A stretch of DNA of 64,000 nt from Flavobacterium urumqiense (GCF_900108015.1 NZ_FNVP01000014.1:1-64000); one strand, 5' to 3'. Positions 18,359 to 28,326 are shown, counted from the stretch's first letter. Translations and numbers: made by a program. Notes: a model not told the origin generated them from the letters alone.

Positions 18359-19084
18359 ATGAAATCCATATTATTACGAGAGATAAAATCTTTTTTTGGT
18401 TCACCCATAGGTTACTTGGTAATCGCTATTTTTTTAATTAGTAACGGACTATTTTTGTGGGTCTTTGAAGGAGAATACAACATCTTGAATACTGGTTTTG
18501 CCGATTTAACTCCATTTTTCACCTTGGCCCCATGGATATTAATCTTCTTGATTCCGGCAGTAACTATGCGCAGTTTTTCTGATGAAAAGAAACAAGGAAC
18601 TTTAGAATTATTATTGACCAAACCATTGAGTATTTGGCAAATTGTAAATGGGAAATTTCTTGGAGCTCTACTCTTAATTGTGATGGCAATCATTCCAACT
18701 TTTATTTATGTTATGGTAATTTCTCGTTTGGGAATTCCCGAAGGTAATATCGATATGGGAAGCACAATTGGTTCTTATTTTGGTTTATTGTTTCTAATTG
18801 CAGGATATTCTGCCATTGGAATCTTTACGTCTACGCTGTCCGAAAATCAAATTGTGGCATTTATAATTGCCGTTTTCCTATGCTTCGTTTTCTATTTTGG
18901 GTTCGAAGGTTTATCAGCTATTGTTCCTAAGATTTCTTCCTTTATTTCCTCCTTAGGTATGCAGGATCATTTTAAAAGCATGAGCCGTGGAGTTCTGGAC
19001 ACCAGAGACATTATTTATTTTTCAAGTGTTACGGTTTTCTTTTTATCCTTGACTGTTTATAATTTAAAATCTTTTAAATCGTAA
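18359..19084 (+). CDS. gldF: Gliding-motility ABC transporter permease GldF
   Basis: A 241-residue inner-membrane protein with six predicted helices, beginning MKSILLREIKSFFGSPIGYL and containing the DEKKQGTLELLLTKPLS coupling segment typical of ABC-2 permeases. With GldG and the ATPase GldA, it forms an ABC transporter needed for gliding in Flavobacterium. gldA is not in this window, as is usual. The TAATG junction overlaps the gldG start by one base, so the two genes are translationally coupled. Confidence 0.95.
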   Translation: MKSILLREIKSFFGSPIGYLVIAIFLISNGLFLWVFEGEYNILNTGFADLTPFFTLAPWILIFLIPAVTMRSFSDEKKQGTLELLLTKPLSIWQIVNGKFLGALLLIVMAIIPTFIYVMVISRLGIPEGNIDMGSTIGSYFGLLFLIAGYSAIGIFTSTLSENQIVAFIIAVFLCFVFYFGFEGLSAIVPKISSFISSLGMQDHFKSMSRGVLDTRDIIYFSSVTVFFLSLTVYNLKSFKS

Positions 19085-20769
19085 TGAAACCTATTAAAAA
19101 AAGCAACTTAAAAACTTTATTGGTTACAATCGCAATTTTGCTGATTATAAATGGTATTGGGAACCAATTATTTCATCGTTTTGATTTAACCAAAGATAAA
19201 AGATATACACTTTCTGCCACTTCTGTAAACATAATTAAACAAATACAAAATCCTTTGTCTATAAAAATTTATATGCAAGGCGATTTACCAGCTGAATTCA
19301 AACGATTACAGCAGGAAACTCGACAATTATTAGAAGAATTTCAGGCGTATAACAAAAATATTGTTTTCGAATTTGTAGATCCATTGGAAAACAAAGACGA
19401 AAGCATGGACAACATAAAAGAATTGTATCGCAAAGGATTGACTCCAATAAATATTACCGTTGATGACAAAGGGAAACAGTCGCAAGCTATGGTTTTTCCT
19501 TGGGCGATTGCAGTCTATAATAATAAGGAAGTCAATATTCCTTTGTTGAAAAACAGAATGGGTGCTTCGACTACTCAAAAAGTAATTGGATCCGTTCAAC
19601 ATCTGGAATATTCTATTGCTGATGCTTTAAATAAAATTACTAAAGACAAACAAAAAAAGATAGCTGTACTCAAAGGAAATGGCGAGCTTCAGGATATATT
19701 AATGGCTAAATTTTTAATGCAAGTAAGAGAAAGTTATCACATTGGACCTTTTACTTTAGATTCGGTTGCCAAAAATCCTATTGGAAGTTTAGACGCTTTA
19801 AAAAAATATGATTTGGCCATAATTGCTAAACCAACAGAAACTTTTTCGGATGCAGAAAAACAGGTTTTAGACCAATTCATTATAAATGGGGGTAAAACTT
19901 TGTGGCTTGTAGACCAAGTTTCTGCAGAAATGGATAGTTTATATAATTCATCAGGATCAACATTAGCATATCCAAGAGATTTAAATTTGAATGATTTATT
20001 CTTTAAATACGGAATCCGAATAAATCCAGATTTGATAAAAGACGAACGTGGAAGTCCAATAAAATTAGCTTCCGGAGATCAAGGAAGCGCAACTCAATTC
20101 CAGGAATTCAACTGGAAATTTGCACCTCAGGTTTATCCAAATAGTCCGCATCCAATTGTGAAAAATTTAGGTGGAATCAAATTCGATTTTGCTAATGCAA
20201 TCGATACGTTGAAAAACGGAATTAAGAAAACCATCTTGTTGCAGTCTTCTCAATATTCGAAAAAAATTGGCACGCCAACAGAAATCAATTTAAATACAGT
20301 AACCGAAGAAACAAGTCCAAATGATTATCTGAACAAAGGAAATATTCCGCTTTCGGTTTTGTTAGAAGGTTCATTTCATTCTATGTTTGAAAATAGGGTT
20401 TTACCATTCGATCAAAAGAGTTTTGAAAGCAAAGGAAAAGAAAACAAAATGATTGTTATATCAGATGGTGACTTGATAAAAAACCAATTGGATAAAAACT
20501 TTCAACCAGTAGAATTAGGTTACGATCAACGCTTTGGAAATTTGTATGATAATAAAGATTTTCTAATAAATTGCGTCAATTATTTGCTGGATGATACTGG
20601 ACTTATTAACATTCGAAGCAAAGATCTTGACTTGCCATTATTGGATAAAGAGAAAGTTTATGAAAACTACACCGCTATACAATTCATAACTATCGGGCTA
20701 CCAATTCTTATTTTAGCACTTTTTGGAATCCTATTTACATTCCTAAGGAAGAGAAAATACAGCAAGTAG
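19084..20769 (+). CDS. gldG: Gliding-motility ABC transporter auxiliary protein GldG
   Basis: A 561-residue protein with an N-terminal membrane anchor (about residues 11-28), a large periplasmic DUF4350/ABC-type-uncharacterised domain (FDLTKDKRYTLSATSVNII onwards) and a C-terminal helix FITIGLPILILALFGILFTF followed by a basic tail. This layout and its fusion to gldF identify GldG. It works with GldF and GldA in surface motility, possibly by exporting or assembling a motility component. The mechanism is unsettled. Confidence 0.95.
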   Translation: MKPIKKSNLKTLLVTIAILLIINGIGNQLFHRFDLTKDKRYTLSATSVNIIKQIQNPLSIKIYMQGDLPAEFKRLQQETRQLLEEFQAYNKNIVFEFVDPLENKDESMDNIKELYRKGLTPINITVDDKGKQSQAMVFPWAIAVYNNKEVNIPLLKNRMGASTTQKVIGSVQHLEYSIADALNKITKDKQKKIAVLKGNGELQDILMAKFLMQVRESYHIGPFTLDSVAKNPIGSLDALKKYDLAIIAKPTETFSDAEKQVLDQFIINGGKTLWLVDQVSAEMDSLYNSSGSTLAYPRDLNLNDLFFKYGIRINPDLIKDERGSPIKLASGDQGSATQFQEFNWKFAPQVYPNSPHPIVKNLGGIKFDFANAIDTLKNGIKKTILLQSSQYSKKIGTPTEINLNTVTEETSPNDYLNKGNIPLSVLLEGSFHSMFENRVLPFDQKSFESKGKENKMIVISDGDLIKNQLDKNFQPVELGYDQRFGNLYDNKDFLINCVNYLLDDTGLINIRSKDLDLPLLDKEKVYENYTAIQFITIGLPILILALFGILFTFLRKRKYSK

Positions 20770-20808
20770 ATGTTAATAAAAAATTTTCCATACTAAAGTA
20801 CTTTACGA

Positions 20809-20816
20809 TATATTTG
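20809..20816 (+). promoter_or_regulatory. dnaN promoter -7 box (TATATTTG)
   Basis: An exact TAnnTTTG match 60 bases before the dnaN start. A T-rich TTTTC about 21 bases upstream may serve as the -33 element. It makes dnaN independent of gldFG transcription. Confidence 0.6.
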
Positions 20817-20876
20817 TAAAATGTATGGTTTTTAAAAATAAAATAAAAAGTATACCAAAAAAATAAAATATAACAG

Positions 20877-21995
20877 ATGAAATTTATAGTATCGAGTTCG
20901 TACTTATTGAAACAATTACAAGTTTTAGGTAACGTTATCAACAGTAGCAATACTTTACCTATTTTAGATAATTTTCTATTTGATTTAGATCAGAATGTAT
21001 TGACGGTTTCTGCATCGGATTTAGAAACAACGATGTCAGCGGCATTAACTATAGATTCTACGAGCAAAGGAAGTGTTGCTGTACCGGCAAAGTTACTATT
21101 GGAAATCCTAAAAACATTTCCTGAGCAGCCATTAACGTTCACTGTTGAAGAAAATAGCACGATTGAAATTAGTTCTAATTCTGGAAAATATGCTTTGGCC
21201 TATGCTCCGGGAAATGAATTTCCTAAAGCTGTAAACTTAGATGATCCTTCAGTAACATTAGTTCCTGCCGATGTTTTGGCAACCGCTATCAGCAAAACTA
21301 TATTTGCTGCTGGAAATGATGATTTACGTCCGGTGATGTCCGGTGTTTTCTTTCAGTTTTCGCCACAAGGATTGACATTTGTAGCTACTGATGCTCACAA
21401 ATTAGTCAAATATGCACGTACAGATGTTGTGGCTTCTCAAGTGGCTGATTTTATTATGCCAAAAAAACCTTTGACTATTTTAAAAAATATTCTCACAAGT
21501 TCCGATGCTGAAATAAAAATTGAATACAACGATTCGAACGCTACGTTCTCTTTTGATAACTATATTTTGATGTGTCGTTTGATTGATGGTAAATATCCAA
21601 ACTATGAAGCGGTAATTCCAAAAGAAAATCCAAATAAATTGATGATTGACCGTTCACAGTTTTTGAGTTCTGTTCGTCGTGTTGCTATTTTCTCTAACAA
21701 AACTACACACCAGATTCGTTTGAAAATCGCTGGTGCTGAATTGAATGTTTCTGCTGAAGATATTGACTATTCTAATAAAGCAGAAGAAAGATTGACTTGT
21801 GATTATCAAGGTGATGATATGCAAATAGGATATAACTCTCGTTTTCTTACGGAGATGTTGACTAACTTGCAATCAGATATGATTATGCTTGAAATGTCTT
21901 TACCAAACAGAGCTGGAATTCTAACTCCTGTTGATGGATTAGAAGACGGTGAAACGGTAACCATGCTTGTAATGCCAGTAATGCTAAATAGCTAA
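20877..21995 (+). CDS. dnaN: DNA polymerase III beta subunit (sliding clamp)
   Basis: A 372-residue ring-forming clamp that tethers DNA polymerase III and repair enzymes to DNA. It has the three-domain repeat: MKFIVSSSYLLKQLQVLG, the middle FAAGNDDLRPVMSGVFFQF and YNSRFLTEML in the third domain. The C-terminus MLVMPVMLNS matches the family pattern around the hydrophobic binding pocket. Unlike in many bacteria it is not next to dnaA or recF. It ends at a strong terminator. Confidence 0.97.
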   Translation: MKFIVSSSYLLKQLQVLGNVINSSNTLPILDNFLFDLDQNVLTVSASDLETTMSAALTIDSTSKGSVAVPAKLLLEILKTFPEQPLTFTVEENSTIEISSNSGKYALAYAPGNEFPKAVNLDDPSVTLVPADVLATAISKTIFAAGNDDLRPVMSGVFFQFSPQGLTFVATDAHKLVKYARTDVVASQVADFIMPKKPLTILKNILTSSDAEIKIEYNDSNATFSFDNYILMCRLIDGKYPNYEAVIPKENPNKLMIDRSQFLSSVRRVAIFSNKTTHQIRLKIAGAELNVSAEDIDYSNKAEERLTCDYQGDDMQIGYNSRFLTEMLTNLQSDMIMLEMSLPNRAGILTPVDGLEDGETVTMLVMPVMLNS

Positions 21996-22045
21996 CCACT
22001 ATTTAGATTTTAAAATACGCTATTAACTAAACCATTTTTATATTT

Positions 22046-22081
22046 AAAAAACCGTCTCGTTTAATTACGAGACGGTTTTTT
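22046..22081. terminator. dnaN terminator
   Basis: AAAAAACCGTCTCGT at 22046-22060 pairs perfectly with ACGAGACGGTTTTTT at 22067-22081 around TTAATT. It can act in both directions. Confidence 0.92.
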
Positions 22082-22103
22082 GCTTTTAGTCCTTTTAATT
22101 TTT

Positions 22104-22132
22104 GACATTCCGACGAAGGGGAATCTCATCGT
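22104..22132. repeat. REP-like palindromic fragment
   Basis: The bases ACATTCCGACGAAGGGGAAT can fold through ATTCC and GGAAT. Similar CATTCCGACGAAGG..GAATCTCATC fragments are, as far as I recall, scattered in flavobacterial intergenic DNA. Only one copy occurs in this window. Confidence 0.35.
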
Positions 22133-22178
22133 GTAAATCCTTTTGAATAATTTTACAATATGTTAACTGAACACTTTT

Positions 22179-23951
22179 CTAAATTACTCCCATTTTTTTC
22201 ATTAGGAAAGTAGCACTTCGATTTTTACAAATTCCATCCCGAAGTTTATAGTCAAAATGTAATTCGTCATTGTGGATTTCGACTTCAAAACATTTATTGG
22301 TAAGTGTATTAGGAAAGTCATTAGTTGTCAGACAAACTTCAATATCATGCGTTGCGATGGCGCCAATAGCCTTTTTTGCAATCACTTTTTTGACAACTTC
22401 TATGGTTCCATTTCGTTTATCATCAGAATTGGTACCTCTTAATATTTCATCCAATAAAACAAAAGCTGGTCTTTCTTGCAATTCATCCATAATTTGTTTT
22501 AGACGCTTTATTTCGGCAAAGAAATACGATTCACTGTCGGATAAAGAATCTGATAATCGCATTGAAACCAAAACTGGTAAAGGATGTACATTTGCACTGC
22601 TGGCACAAACAGCCGATCCCATTCCTGACAACACCATATTAATCCCTAAGCTGCGCAAAAAAGTACTTTTGCCAGACATATTAGAACCCGTCAAAATCAT
22701 GAAGGATTGCGGATGAAAACGCACCTCATTCCCTACTCTGGTTTTCTCATTTAGCAACGGATGACTTAGATTAGAGAAATCAATTTCGAAATTTGTATTT
22801 ATATTTGGAAAAACAAACCCCGGATTATTATAGGATAAATTACCCAAGCTATTCAACATTTCAAATTCACCAATTACTTCTAACCAATCTTCGAGCGCTT
22901 CAGCATGACTCTTTTTCCATTTTATCAAAGATTTTAAAACATGAAGATTAAAAAGAAAAGTTCCGTTGAATACTAATGCGGTTACAAAATTTCCAATACT
23001 GTCCATTTTCGAAAATAAAACAGCCAATTGCTTCAGATGAACACTGGCGTTTTCTTTTTTATAAGTCAGTTTTTGTCGCAAATCAATCAATTTTTGAGAT
23101 TCGAAAGTTTCCTTCTCAATTTTTTGAACCAGTAAACTATATTGATTGATGATTTTGTCGACGTTTTCTGCATTGGCAATTTCAATTTGAATACGTCTCA
23201 AAAATCTACCCATAAAAGCTAAATTAAAAACAAACAAATAAGTTAAATAGGATACAAAAACTAGCTTTGATGTCACCAAATATGCGATAAAAACACCAAA
23301 GAATAGAACAGGTGAAATATAAGAAATCAACATTGTAGCTTTTGATAGAGGCCTACTTTCTGAGGTACTCCATTTCAATAAAGTTTCATAACTGGATTGC
23401 GTATCCTGACTTATTTTGGCGAAAGCCAAGAATTCTTGACGCCAATCTAGCTTTGTGGATAATTCTTTAATGGCTTTATGATTTTTTAAAATTTCCTCAT
23501 TTGGCAAAAGCGTTAAAAGTTGTTTAGCCAATGTTTTTTTACCAATAAATGTGGCTGTTCTGTTTAGGTTTTGAAATAGGGAATCTTCTCCAAAAATATC
23601 CAAATCGTATGCATAAGGATGATGAAAATCGTTGAACTCCTGACCGTTTTCAAAAATGATTTTTTTCCTTTCTAAATAAGATATTTCATTTTTATTAATT
23701 TCAATTAGGGCAATCAATATCTGTTTTTGTAAAGATAATTTTGAATGAAAACGCATTAAAAGAATAAATGACCCAAAGAGTACAACAGCCAAAATAATCA
23801 AAACAACTTCGCTTGTTTGAATGTAATAATAGATGGAAACTAAAAAAAGTACAATAGTTAGCAGTCTAAAAAAACTGATACTATTGTACTTTTTGTTAAT
23901 TGTATTTAATTGTGTTGAATAGCTTTCTTTTTTCGATTTATATACTTCCAT
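22179..23951 (-). CDS. Membrane-anchored MutS-like ATPase
   Basis: A 590-residue protein with the MutS-family core and C-terminal ATPase but no mismatch-recognition domain. Hydrophobic helices lie near residues 28-65 (FRLLTIVLFLVSIYYYIQ) and 205-245, so it appears to sit in the inner membrane. Walker A is ILTGSNMSGKSTFLRSLG near residue 420, Walker B is RPAFVLLDEILRGTNS, and the switch IATHDIEVCL follows. No Smr domain is present, which separates it from MutS2. Bacteroidota genomes often carry this form; its role in repair or elsewhere is unknown. Confidence 0.88.
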   Translation of the reverse strand: MEVYKSKKESYSTQLNTINKKYNSISFFRLLTIVLFLVSIYYYIQTSEVVLIILAVVLFGSFILLMRFHSKLSLQKQILIALIEINKNEISYLERKKIIFENGQEFNDFHHPYAYDLDIFGEDSLFQNLNRTATFIGKKTLAKQLLTLLPNEEILKNHKAIKELSTKLDWRQEFLAFAKISQDTQSSYETLLKWSTSESRPLSKATMLISYISPVLFFGVFIAYLVTSKLVFVSYLTYLFVFNLAFMGRFLRRIQIEIANAENVDKIINQYSLLVQKIEKETFESQKLIDLRQKLTYKKENASVHLKQLAVLFSKMDSIGNFVTALVFNGTFLFNLHVLKSLIKWKKSHAEALEDWLEVIGEFEMLNSLGNLSYNNPGFVFPNINTNFEIDFSNLSHPLLNEKTRVGNEVRFHPQSFMILTGSNMSGKSTFLRSLGINMVLSGMGSAVCASSANVHPLPVLVSMRLSDSLSDSESYFFAEIKRLKQIMDELQERPAFVLLDEILRGTNSDDKRNGTIEVVKKVIAKKAIGAIATHDIEVCLTTNDFPNTLTNKCFEVEIHNDELHFDYKLRDGICKNRSATFLMKKMGVI

Positions 23952-24014
23952 AATTCATTTGATGAAATGCAAATATAACGAAATTAGATCTGGGCTTGAA
24001 GCCTAATTTTAGCA

Positions 24015-24848
24015 TCAATCAATATGGATGGCTAAAATTGGAATATCAAAATTGGTCGCCATTTTTTTAGTGAAACTAGGTTTGAATAATCCTTCAAAAA
24101 AACCTCTTTTATAGGTAAGCATAGTCAATACATCAATCTCTTTATACAGAATAAAATCTAATATGGTTTCTTTTACTTCGTCACTATTAGTAACAAAAAA
24201 CTCTATTGGCTCTTGCATAAACTCTGTTTCCCATTTTTCTATTGTATCTTCAGAGACATCAGAATCACTTGTTTTTACATAGAGACATTTTACTTTAGCC
24301 TTTGTTTTTTTAGCAATATCCAAAACGGTTTTAAGTGCCTTTTTATCTTTAGGTCTGAAACGGGTTGTAAACCCAATTGTTTCAACTTGTTTGAATTTTG
24401 CATCTACTGGTACGCACAACATCGGAACATCGATTTTTGCTATTGCAGACCCTGTGTTTGTACCTAAGAAGAAGGATTCCCACCCTGTCGCTCCGGAAGT
24501 TCCCATTACTACAAAATCAATTTTATCTTCCTTGATAGATCTTTTAATATTAAATAGCAAATCACCATCCATAAGTCGGTGAGAAATTTTTATTTCGTCC
24601 AGATTGCGTTCTTCAGCTATTGCCCGGAGTTTTGGAATCTCCTCTTTAAACATCGTAAATTGGGATAATTCCAACGAATCATAGATTACTGCATAATTTT
24701 CCGGGAAAAACTGATTATCAAACACGGGTAATTCAAATGTATGCAACAAAATGAGCTCTCCTTGAACTATTTTTGCAAATTCTAAAGCATGCACAAAAGC
24801 ATTCGTGGCAACTTCAGAAAAGTCAGTGGGAAATAGAATTCTTTTCAT
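24015..24848 (-). CDS. Universal stress protein, tandem UspA domains
   Basis: A 277-residue cytosolic protein with two UspA folds. The first begins MKRILFPTDFSEVATNAFVHA and ends with the ATP-binding pattern VMGTSGATGWESFFLGTNTG near residue 130. The second starts near residue 150 and lacks a good G-x9-G loop, ending MATNFDIPILAIHID. Two-domain Usp proteins are common in flavobacteria and respond to starvation or stress. A degraded paralogue lies directly upstream in the same orientation, indicating a past tandem duplication. Confidence 0.92.
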   Translation of the reverse strand: MKRILFPTDFSEVATNAFVHALEFAKIVQGELILLHTFELPVFDNQFFPENYAVIYDSLELSQFTMFKEEIPKLRAIAEERNLDEIKISHRLMDGDLLFNIKRSIKEDKIDFVVMGTSGATGWESFFLGTNTGSAIAKIDVPMLCVPVDAKFKQVETIGFTTRFRPKDKKALKTVLDIAKKTKAKVKCLYVKTSDSDVSEDTIEKWETEFMQEPIEFFVTNSDEVKETILDFILYKEIDVLTMLTYKRGFFEGLFKPSFTKKMATNFDIPILAIHID

Positions 24849-25016
24849 TTTAGCATGTATTTTAAATTAGTTCTTTTATCAAAGATAATCATTATACTAC
24901 ATGTTTAACCTGACAATTATCAGGTATTTACTTAATTATTTAAAAAAAACAAAAAATATTTCGTATTAATTTAATAAATTCTAAAAAGTAAAATAATAAT
25001 GCAGTCAAATTAATTT

Positions 25017-25813
25017 TTATTCGGGAATGGCAAGAATTGGAATATTACATGAAAAGCTAGTTTTTTTGAAAGACTAATCTGGAATAATTTTTTTTTTCAA
25101 AAAAATTCTTATGATAAACATGCATCGTAATCATGTTAATTTTATTCAAATCAATAATTTCTGGAATAATACCCTCAATATTATTATTGCTAATGAGATG
25201 CTAGGTAATATCTTTATCCTTGATACTTTTCTGAAACTCTTCCCTAAAAGCATCTATGTATGCATCAAATACTTTAGCAAAGTCGATTACTTTTTTTTGA
25301 ACTTTGATACCTTCATAATTACATTTTATAAGGAAAAGTATTTTTGTTATTTGCTCGCATTTTAATTTTTCAGGTATTGCAAATAATACAGCTTTAGTAT
25401 CATTCATCACTTTTATAGTTGCTGTTTCTAAAAAAAATTTCTGTTAAACTCGTTACTCCTGTGGTTCCCATAATAACATAATCGATATCTTCATCTATTG
25501 TAATCTTAAATATTTTATTGATTAAATTGCCATGATCCAAAAGATTACTTATTTTTATATGTTCCAAATTATTTTGTTCCGCAATTCACCTTAAAAAAGG
25601 AACTTAATCTTTATAATTCTCAAAAATACCTAACTCTAAAATATCATAAATTTTATTCAACACACCCGTAACATTACTGTAACCTACTTTAGGTAAATCA
25701 TAAACATTTAAAGTAATAATTTCCCCTTTTATGCTATCGCCTAGTTTTAATGCCTAAATGAATGCATTTATAGAAGCTTCTAAAAAGTCCATTGGAAACA
25801 GAATTTTTTTCAT
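25017..25813 (-). pseudogene. Universal stress protein pseudogene
   Basis: Reading the minus strand from the ATG at 25813 gives MKKILFPMDFLEASINAFI, then a TAG stop, then ALKLGDSIKGEIITLNVYDL. Further in-frame TAA and TGA stops follow, then IDYVIMGTTGVTSLTEIF, the UspA nucleotide-loop region. A frameshift leads into a residual 69-codon stretch (AIPEKLKCEQITKI), and another frame ends NIPILAIPE then TAA at 25019-25017. At least three nonsense codons and two frameshifts are present. It is a dead paralogue of the intact Usp gene beside it. Confidence 0.9.
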
Positions 25814-25929
25814 GATCTTTAGTGATTAACTATTTATATAAATTTACAAAAAAAAACAAATTATCTCGTTAATTCCCTGATTTAGTTCGTTTTAACCTCT
25901 AGTAACGTTAATGGTTTTATATGTGAGTC

Positions 25930-25959
25930 TTGCTGTCATGTAAGTTTTACTTACTTTTG
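25930..25959 (+). promoter_or_regulatory. mnmE promoter (TTG-N19-TACTTTTG)
   Basis: TTG at 25930-25932 and TACTTTTG at 25952-25959 are separated by 19 bases, the preferred Bacteroidota spacing. The start codon at 25978 would then have a leader of only about a dozen bases. Confidence 0.7.
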
Positions 25960-25977
25960 CATAAAATTGAATACAAT

Positions 25978-27366
25978 ATGATACCTCATGATTCCATAGT
26001 AGCATTAGCAACCCCTTCTGGAGCTGGAGCAATAGCCGTAATTCGAATTTCTGGCGAAGATGCCATAGTTATTGGTAATTCTGTTTTTCGATCCATTAAA
26101 AACAAAAGCTTATTACAACAAAAAACCCATACGTTACATTTAGGCCATATTATTGATGGCCCCAAAACTTTAGATGAAGTCTTAGTCTCCATTTTCAAAG
26201 CTCCGAACTCCTATACAGGTGAAAATACAATAGAAATTTCCTGTCATGGCTCCACCTACATTCAACAGCAAATTATTCAGTTATTGCTTAGAAAAGGATG
26301 CCGAATGGCTGATCCTGGTGAATTTACATTAAGAGCCTTTTTAAACGGTAAACTTGATTTATCTCAAGCCGAGGCTGTAGCAGATTTGATTTCATCAGAT
26401 AATGAAGCCTCACATCAAATTGCCATGCAACAAATGCGCGGTGGTTTCTCTAACGAAATTGCCAAATTGCGTGAAGAATTATTAAATTTTGCTTCGTTAA
26501 TTGAACTCGAATTGGACTTTGCTGAAGAAGATGTAGAATTTGCAGACCGTACCCAATTTCATGAATTACTGAACCGAATTGAATTTGTTCTCAAGCGATT
26601 AATCGATTCGTTTGCGGTGGGAAATGTCATCAAAAATGGAATTCCTGTGGCTATTGTGGGTGAACCCAATGTGGGAAAATCCACGCTTTTGAATGCTTTA
26701 TTGAATGAAGAACGCGCCATCGTTTCCGAAATTGCTGGTACGACACGTGACACGATTGAAGACGAATTGGTGATTGGAGGAATTGGATTTAGATTTATAG
26801 ATACCGCGGGAATTCGTGAAACCGAAGATGTAGTAGAAAGCATTGGGATTCGTAAAACTTTTGAAAAGATTGAACACTCTCAAGTTGTAATATTTCTTTT
26901 TGACAGCTCAGAATTTAAAATATCTGGTTTAAAATTGAAAGTAGAATTGGAGAAAATCAAAAATCAATTTCCGTTAAAGCCTTTAGTGATCATTGGTAAT
27001 AAAGCTGATAAATTAACCGAAATTGAAATTCAAAATCTAAAAACAGAGATTCCCGAAGTTTTGCTCTTATCTGCTAAAGAAAAAACAAACGTTGAAGATC
27101 TTAAAAATGAATTACTGTCCTTTGTCAATACCGGGGCTTTACGAAACAATGAGACAATAATAACCAATACAAGACATTACGATTCCTTACTAAAAGCTTT
27201 AGACGAAATACAGAAAGTAAAATACGGGTTAGAAACTAACTTGTCTAGTGACTTGATGGCATTGGATATTAAGGAAGCTTTGTACCAATTTGGGATGATA
27301 ACAGGACAAGTTACGAATGATGAATTGCTTGGTAATATTTTTGCTAATTTCTGCATCGGAAAGTAA
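25978..27366 (+). CDS. mnmE: tRNA U34 carboxymethylaminomethyl modification GTPase
   Basis: A 462-residue GTPase that, with MnmG, builds the cmnm5 group on wobble uridine 34. The start MIPHDSIVALATPSGAGAIA is the conserved N-terminus; a 5'-extended reading from 25930 is disfavoured because it overlaps the promoter. The N-terminal THF-binding domain, helical domain and inserted G domain are all present: G1 VGEPNVGKSTLLNALL, G2-G3 region IAGTTRDTIED and DTAGIRETED, G4 IGNKADKL. The C-terminus NIFANFCIGK keeps the reactive cysteine. Its 3' end resembles a known island integration site. Confidence 0.97.
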   Translation: MIPHDSIVALATPSGAGAIAVIRISGEDAIVIGNSVFRSIKNKSLLQQKTHTLHLGHIIDGPKTLDEVLVSIFKAPNSYTGENTIEISCHGSTYIQQQIIQLLLRKGCRMADPGEFTLRAFLNGKLDLSQAEAVADLISSDNEASHQIAMQQMRGGFSNEIAKLREELLNFASLIELELDFAEEDVEFADRTQFHELLNRIEFVLKRLIDSFAVGNVIKNGIPVAIVGEPNVGKSTLLNALLNEERAIVSEIAGTTRDTIEDELVIGGIGFRFIDTAGIRETEDVVESIGIRKTFEKIEHSQVVIFLFDSSEFKISGLKLKVELEKIKNQFPLKPLVIIGNKADKLTEIEIQNLKTEIPEVLLLSAKEKTNVEDLKNELLSFVNTGALRNNETIITNTRHYDSLLKALDEIQKVKYGLETNLSSDLMALDIKEALYQFGMITGQVTNDELLGNIFANFCIGK

Positions 27367-27487
27367 ATAGCCAAAATTTTAAAAAACTGAAACAAACTGA
27401 AACCATGTAAATCAATGGTTTTTTATTTTTAAGATTTTTATCTTTACTTTTTTATTTTTTTTGTGTTTTTTGTACCAATATCGTACC
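27349..27487 (+). other. attB-like mnmE 3' end and GTACC direct repeats
   Basis: The last 18 bases of mnmE, TTCTGCATCGGAAAGTAA, closely resemble the attB used by Salmonella genomic island 1 in the 3' end of the same gene (trmE/thdF). About 105 bases on, GTACC occurs at 27472 and again at 27483, 11 bases apart. Such short repeats could be recombinase arm or core contacts. Accessory, decaying DNA begins just downstream. No integrase gene and no second copy of the 18 bases are visible here, so past integration is only inferred. Confidence 0.4.
27401..27426 (+). terminator. mnmE terminator
   Basis: AACCAT at 27401-27406 pairs with ATGGTT at 27415-27420, followed by a T-rich tract. Confidence 0.6.
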
Positions 27488-27691
27488 TCTTTAAAATTAC
27501 TTATTAGATTAGAATGAAAATCTGACAGATTATGTCCATTATTTACCAATGATTCTTTTTAAATCGAATAACCACTATTTATTTCAGTTAACAATGAGCT
27601 CGATTTAAGTATTAATCGTAGGTGTGAATTTTGTAAAAATTAGTTTGTTGCGAAGACTTGAAAAACCGGTCAAATTGACCAACATATTCCA

Positions 27692-28258
27692 GTGCAAACT
27701 GACCACCCATTCCATTACAAAGCAAATATTGAAAGAATCAATTTTGACCAAACTCGTAATGTGAATCGAAATACTATACTGCGTCTGGCAGAATGTAAAT
27801 TTGTAGAAAAAAATGAAAAAATTTTAATCACAGGAAGTACTGGTGTCGGCAAAAGCTATTTAGGCTCTGCCTTGGATTATCAAGCGCGTATCCAAGGTTT
27901 TAAAGTGAATTATTTTAATAACTCGAAGTTGTTTGCTAAATTAAAAATTGATAAAGCAGATGGCTCTTACTTGCGAGAATTAGCTAAAATAGAACGGCAA
28001 GATGTTATCATATTAGACGATTTTGGACTCCAAGCTTTGGATAGCAGTAACCGAATTACCCTTTTAGAGATTATTGAAGATCGGCATAACAATGGTTCTA
28101 TAATTGTAATTTCACAAATCCCAGAGCATGGCTTGTATGACATCATTGGAGAAAAAACCATTACTGATGCCATTTTAGATAGGCTGATAAATGAATCTCA
28201 GCGAATCGAATTGCACGGAGAATCTATGAGAAAGAAAAGAGGGATAAACAAAGGGTAA
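27692..28258 (+). pseudogene. Truncated IstB-like transposition helper ATPase
   Basis: The 188-codon frame keeps the IstB AAA+ core: LRLAECKFVEKNEKILITGS with Walker A TGVGKSYLGSAL, Walker B QDVIILDDFGLQAL, VISQIPEHGLYDIIGE and the C-terminal RIELHGESMRKK. Full-length IstB proteins are about 245 residues, so roughly the first 60 are missing. The reading frame runs back into the left terminal repeat, so the first seven codons derive from the IS end. Without istA it should not transpose. Whether the frame is still translated is unknown. Confidence 0.85.
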
Positions 28259-28326
28259 TATTTTAAATGAATTTGAATATTAATTAACAGATGGAAAAAG
28301 TAGTTTTTAATGAAAAATAAAGGTGG

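Noticed and set aside
25201..25410. A 69-codon minus-strand frame as a separate small gene
   Set aside because: It is one open stretch of the larger universal stress pseudogene. Its residues align with the second half of the intact neighbour.
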